DNA of 64,000 nucleotides, taken from positions 1 to 64,000 of the forward strand of contig JANQPL010000005.1 in the NCBI GenBank assembly GCA_028289425.1, read 5' to 3'. Each line of letters begins with the position of its first letter. Within the stretch, counting starts at the first letter, position 1. The stretch comes from Alphaproteobacteria bacterium. Its GTDB lineage: Bacteria > Pseudomonadota > Alphaproteobacteria > JANQMY01. Positions 61,324-64,000 of the stretch are shown in pieces. The notes beneath the pieces are model-generated. The model ran no database searches. It saw only the letters and a list, made by a program, of their open reading frames with translations, and had not been told where the DNA came from. Position numbers and translations under genes: made by a program.

Positions 61324-62205
61324 ATGCAGGACTTGCTCGTGCAAGACGAATCCGCCTGGCGCCTGGGCACCTTTGTGGTCTTGCTGGCGGCATTCGCACT
61401 CTGGGAAGTCGTCGACCCGAGACGCTTGCGCGCGCTTGGCCGCCAGGGGCGGTGGATCACAAACCTATCCATCGGCGTTCTGAATAGTCTGGTTCTGAGA
61501 TTTCTATTTCCCCTGCTGGCGGTGGACATGGCCTTGTTGGCTGCGGATCGCGGTTGGGGGGTTCTCAATTGGATCGATGGGCCGTTTTGGGTCGAGTTTG
61601 TTGCTGCACTGATTATCTTAGACTTTGCCATCTACGGGCAGCATGTGCTTACCCATTATTGGACGCCGCTTTGGCGTCTTCACCGCGTGCACCATGCCGA
61701 CCGGGATGTTGACGTAACCACCGCCATCCGATTCCATCCCATCGAGATCGCCTTTTCGATGCTGCTGAAAATGGCCGTCGTTATTATGTTAGGCCCCGCG
61801 GCGATTGCGGTCATGGTGTTCGAAATCGTGCTGAACGGCACCTCCATGTTCAACCACGCAAACATCCGGCTACCGAACAACATAGATCGTGTACTGCGCT
61901 TGTTCCTTGTGACGCCGGATATGCATCGTGTGCATCACTCGGTGAATGAATTCGAAACCAACTCAAATTTTGGCTTTAACCTCTCCGTATGGGACCGCAT
62001 CTGCGGCACCTATCGCGCCCAGCCGGAGGCCGGTCACGACGGCATGTCGATCGGCTTACCCCAATACCGCGACGAAAATCCAGCGCGGCTTTTGTGGTCT
62101 CTTGCACTTCCCTTCCAGGCGGTTAATCTTAGGGATAGTGAGGGGGAAGGCACGGCTCAATCCGGAAGCGGGTCATTGCCGGGGGGCACACGAAAGTCGC
62201 CATGA
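61324..62205 (+). CDS. Sterol desaturase / fatty acid hydroxylase family protein
   Basis: A 293-residue di-iron membrane protein. His motifs are QHVLTHYW, HRVHHAD and the C-terminal HRVHHSVNEFE, between several helices. It is the second such enzyme here (the first at 26728). The last codons overlap the histidine phosphatase start (ATGA, 62202-62205), so the two are coupled. The lipid substrate is unknown. Confidence 0.92.
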   Translation: MQDLLVQDESAWRLGTFVVLLAAFALWEVVDPRRLRALGRQGRWITNLSIGVLNSLVLRFLFPLLAVDMALLAADRGWGVLNWIDGPFWVEFVAALIILDFAIYGQHVLTHYWTPLWRLHRVHHADRDVDVTTAIRFHPIEIAFSMLLKMAVVIMLGPAAIAVMVFEIVLNGTSMFNHANIRLPNNIDRVLRLFLVTPDMHRVHHSVNEFETNSNFGFNLSVWDRICGTYRAQPEAGHDGMSIGLPQYRDENPARLLWSLALPFQAVNLRDSEGEGTAQSGSGSLPGGTRKSP

Positions 62206-62741
62206 AGACGCTCTATTTGCTACGGCATGCCAAGTCCAGCTGGTCCGATCATGCGATCGAAGATCATGATCGGCCTTTGAACCGGCGCGGCCAAGAAAAC
62301 GCCCCGCTCATGGGCCAATTCATGCGGAAATCGGGCTTTCTACCCGATATGATCCTGTGTTCCACCTCGCGCCGGACGGCCGAGACCCTGAGCCTGATCG
62401 TGCCCTATATCGGTGACCACACGCCCGTTCAATTCGAGCGTAATCTGTATCTGGCGAGCAGCCATTCAATGCTCGACCGCATTAAGAAGGCCGATCCCAA
62501 ATGCGACCGGCTGCTCGTGATTGCACATAATCCGGGTATGGAACATCTGGCTGCAGATCTTATTTCACCCAAAAAACTAAACGGCACGGAAAATCTTTTC
62601 GACGCTCTCACATCGAAATACCCGACCGCGGCTTTGGCCGTCATTCAATTCGATGTGGAGGATTGGACAGATGTGGAATTGGGCGCAGGCGAGTTGCGCG
62701 AATTCAAATGCCCGCGTGATCTTGTTCCTGGGAAAAGCTAA
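62202..62741 (+). CDS. sixA: SixA-type histidine phosphatase
   Basis: A 179-residue protein with the RHG motif LLRHAKSSWSDH at the N-terminus, in the SixA form. The second catalytic His is in VIAHNPGME near residue 108. SixA dephosphorylates a His-phosphorylated partner; in E. coli this acts on the nitrogen PTS. It is coupled to the desaturase-like gene by ATGA. The gene name rests on family resemblance only. Confidence 0.88.
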   Translation: MKTLYLLRHAKSSWSDHAIEDHDRPLNRRGQENAPLMGQFMRKSGFLPDMILCSTSRRTAETLSLIVPYIGDHTPVQFERNLYLASSHSMLDRIKKADPKCDRLLVIAHNPGMEHLAADLISPKKLNGTENLFDALTSKYPTAALAVIQFDVEDWTDVELGAGELREFKCPRDLVPGKS

Positions 62742-62750
62742 TCGGCGCTA

Positions 62751-63302
62751 TTATTTACGGCGCCGGCGCCCGGAGAACCCGCCCATCATGGAGCTTAGGT
62801 CCGGCCACCCATAGGCAACTTCGTGAATTGGCACGCCCCATTGCCGGCCCTTGCGTGTTCCGACAATGCCGCCGCCCTGCTGTTTGTAGAATTGGCGATG
62901 GGGATTGTCGGCCAACGCCCACACCAGTGCGGAAGAATTGCCGCGTTCGTCCAAACTGTCGAACAGGTTTGACAACATCATTGTGCCGGTCCCCTGACCC
63001 ACATGGTTTGGATGAACATAGAGCGTGTATACCTCGCCGAAATAGGGAAGCACCCGATCCCGTGAAGGACCGCAACTCCCTAAACCGACAATGCCGAAAT
63101 CAGGATCATCGGCGACCAAGATCGCCTCCTTGCGCCCGGCAGTGCGTATTGCACGATCCCAAGCGCGCGTGAGTCGGCGGTACGACATCCCCAACAGCAC
63201 CCAGTCAGGGATGAGGCCCGCATAAGATTCGCGCCACGAGTCGACGTAGACCTTCGCAATATCCGGCGCGTCTTTCCTATTCGCGTTGCGGACAGTGACC
63301 AT
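62751..63302 (-). CDS. GNAT family N-acetyltransferase
   Basis: A 183-residue GNAT. Motif A is YVHPNHVGQGTGTMML near residue 97, with the Q-x-x-G-x-G/A acetyl-CoA pyrophosphate site as VGQGTG. N-terminal VRNANRKDAPDIAKVYVDSW is typical. A basic GRRRRK tail ends the protein. The acceptor is unknown. It converges with sixA, 9 bases apart. Confidence 0.92.
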   Translation of the reverse strand: MVTVRNANRKDAPDIAKVYVDSWRESYAGLIPDWVLLGMSYRRLTRAWDRAIRTAGRKEAILVADDPDFGIVGLGSCGPSRDRVLPYFGEVYTLYVHPNHVGQGTGTMMLSNLFDSLDERGNSSALVWALADNPHRQFYKQQGGGIVGTRKGRQWGVPIHEVAYGWPDLSSMMGGFSGRRRRK

Positions 63303-63401
63303 TGTTCGTTCTTCTCGCCTCAGCCTCCTACCGTACCTGCCACGGCGCTTTGCAGCAAGAGTTCTCCACAGGCGTGGACAACTGGCGCCAGGCGCAGGGC
63401 C

Positions 63402-64000
63402 TTAGTAGAGACCGAGCTCCTTCAATGTTAAGGGACCGGCGACACCGTCGGTTCCCAACTGTTTTGACTTTTGGAACGCTTTTACTGCGTCAGTAAGCGA
63501 CGCATGGTACTGGCCATCAACTGGCCCACTGTAAAACCCCTCTGCCCTTAAGGCCGTCTGAAGCCTTTCGACTTCGAACCCGCGATCGCCTTCTTGGAGC
63601 AGATAATAACCCCGTTGACCTTTCTTAGCCTTATATAGCCTTTGTTTTGTACTTTTCAGGTACTGGTTTTGTTGCTCCGGATCAAGAGCCACTTGCTGCA
63701 TCTGCTCTCGCTCGACGGTCACAACTTCGAGCTTATTCTTCAATCGCAGATCTTCAAAGCGTTGATTTTCGCTTTCAAGCCTATCATAGAGCGAAGCCAT
63801 CAACTTGTCAGCCGCGTCATGTTCACCCGTCTCGAAGAGCTCAACCGCCGATTTGTGCTCCTTTTCCGCTTCGGCCAGCGAGACTTCAACCGCAACGTCT
63901 TTGTTGCGCCGATTCTCGATAGCCGACCTATCCGTGGACACATCCACATTGATCGGAACCGTGATGGATTGGGTTTCACCCGTCTCAGCATCCAAAAAGC
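63402..64000 (-). CDS. Peptidoglycan-binding-domain protein, 5' end beyond the window
   Basis: At least 197 residues are visible, and the frame is still open at the edge, so the N-terminal part is missing. The visible part starts with a beta-like segment, then a long charged coiled-coil region with helical repeats, and ends in a PG_binding_1 domain (GDRGFEVERLQTALRAEGFY, AVKAFQKSKQLGTDGVAGP). The coiled part resembles the C-terminal region of some VWA-domain proteins. It may be a membrane- or wall-linked VWA protein; the missing half would decide. Confidence 0.7.
   Translation of the reverse strand, partial: FLDAETGETQSITVPINVDVSTDRSAIENRRNKDVAVEVSLAEAEKEHKSAVELFETGEHDAADKLMASLYDRLESENQRFEDLRLKNKLEVVTVEREQMQQVALDPEQQNQYLKSTKQRLYKAKKGQRGYYLLQEGDRGFEVERLQTALRAEGFYSGPVDGQYHASLTDAVKAFQKSKQLGTDGVAGPLTLKELGLY

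Noticed and set aside
1-64000. CRISPR arrays, phage genes, integrases or transposases
   Set aside because: No array of spaced direct repeats and no protein with recombinase, transposase or structural phage features was seen.

Overview
The window looks like a chromosomal segment of an alphaproteobacterium. The evidence is a class I lysyl-tRNA synthetase, Shine-Dalgarno-led GC-rich genes, REP-like palindromes of the kind scattered through alphaproteobacterial genomes, and a heavy load of TetR/GntR-controlled acyl-CoA, oxygenase and glutathione-linked enzymes typical of aerobic degraders of hydrocarbons, isoprenoids or aromatics. I cannot name the genus from sequence alone. No phage, insertion sequence, integrase or CRISPR array is visible. 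About 65 protein genes cover nearly all of the window and no gene-free stretch exceeds about 300 bases.

Region by region. (1) 139-7442: a TetR repressor diverges from a tightly packed operon of Rieske oxygenase, crotonase, two tandem kappa-GST/hydroxychromene-carboxylate-isomerase-like proteins and a canonical GST; two tandem thiolases converge on it. Three copies of one palindrome lie at the divergent promoter. (2) 7678-13187: a small anchored protein, aldo/keto reductase, SDR, cNMP-domain patatin lipase, VOC protein, chorismate mutase and a CheY-like regulator. (3) 13421-17971: MaoC hydratase, an AraC/DJ-1 regulator coupled to a DJ-1 enzyme, and a VWA lipoprotein. (4) 18034-24217: a TetR-linked envelope export set with a LolA-like periplasmic protein, two FtsX/MacB-type permeases, an ATPase and an outer-membrane barrel. 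(5) 24373-29679: crotonase, double-hotdog thioesterase, lipoprotein, fatty acid hydroxylase/sterol desaturase-like protein, TetR, phytanoyl-CoA-dioxygenase-like protein and a small membrane protein. (6) 29654-32117: a TPR protein and LysRS.

(7) 32306-38187: a GntR-controlled catabolic module with crotonase and amidohydrolase on one strand, and a CYP153-like P450 and acyl-CoA synthetase on the other; one operator motif lies before both arms. (8) 38300-41077: a DinG/XPD-like helicase followed by a MITE-like repeat. (9) 41210-45062: a second P450 with a D-aminoacylase-like amidohydrolase and a divergent TetR. (10) 45063-45336: a tRNA 3'-end remnant and two strong inverted repeats. (11) 45337-54991: detoxification and stress genes (MBL hydrolase, SMP-30, GST, DUF488, MAPEG, VOC, YHS, AraC, cyclase, PPOX) and a Baeyer-Villiger-type monooxygenase. 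(12) 54998-57168: a CsoR-type metal sensor, His-rich methyltransferase and MFS exporter in overlapping frames. (13) 57258-63995: arylamine N-acetyltransferase, TetR, membrane protein, LLM oxidoreductase, a 74-base near-perfect inverted repeat, TerB-like protein, sterol-desaturase-like protein, SixA-type phosphatase, GNAT, and a peptidoglycan-binding protein cut by the window edge.

Taken together the segment reads as several independently regulated catabolic cassettes. Each pairs an oxygenase with CoA-thioester chemistry, and they are set among ordinary housekeeping genes. The most interesting candidates for undescribed biology are the Rieske/kappa-GST operon, the LolA-like export set, the two-armed GntR-P450 regulon and the CsoR-methyltransferase-MFS operon.
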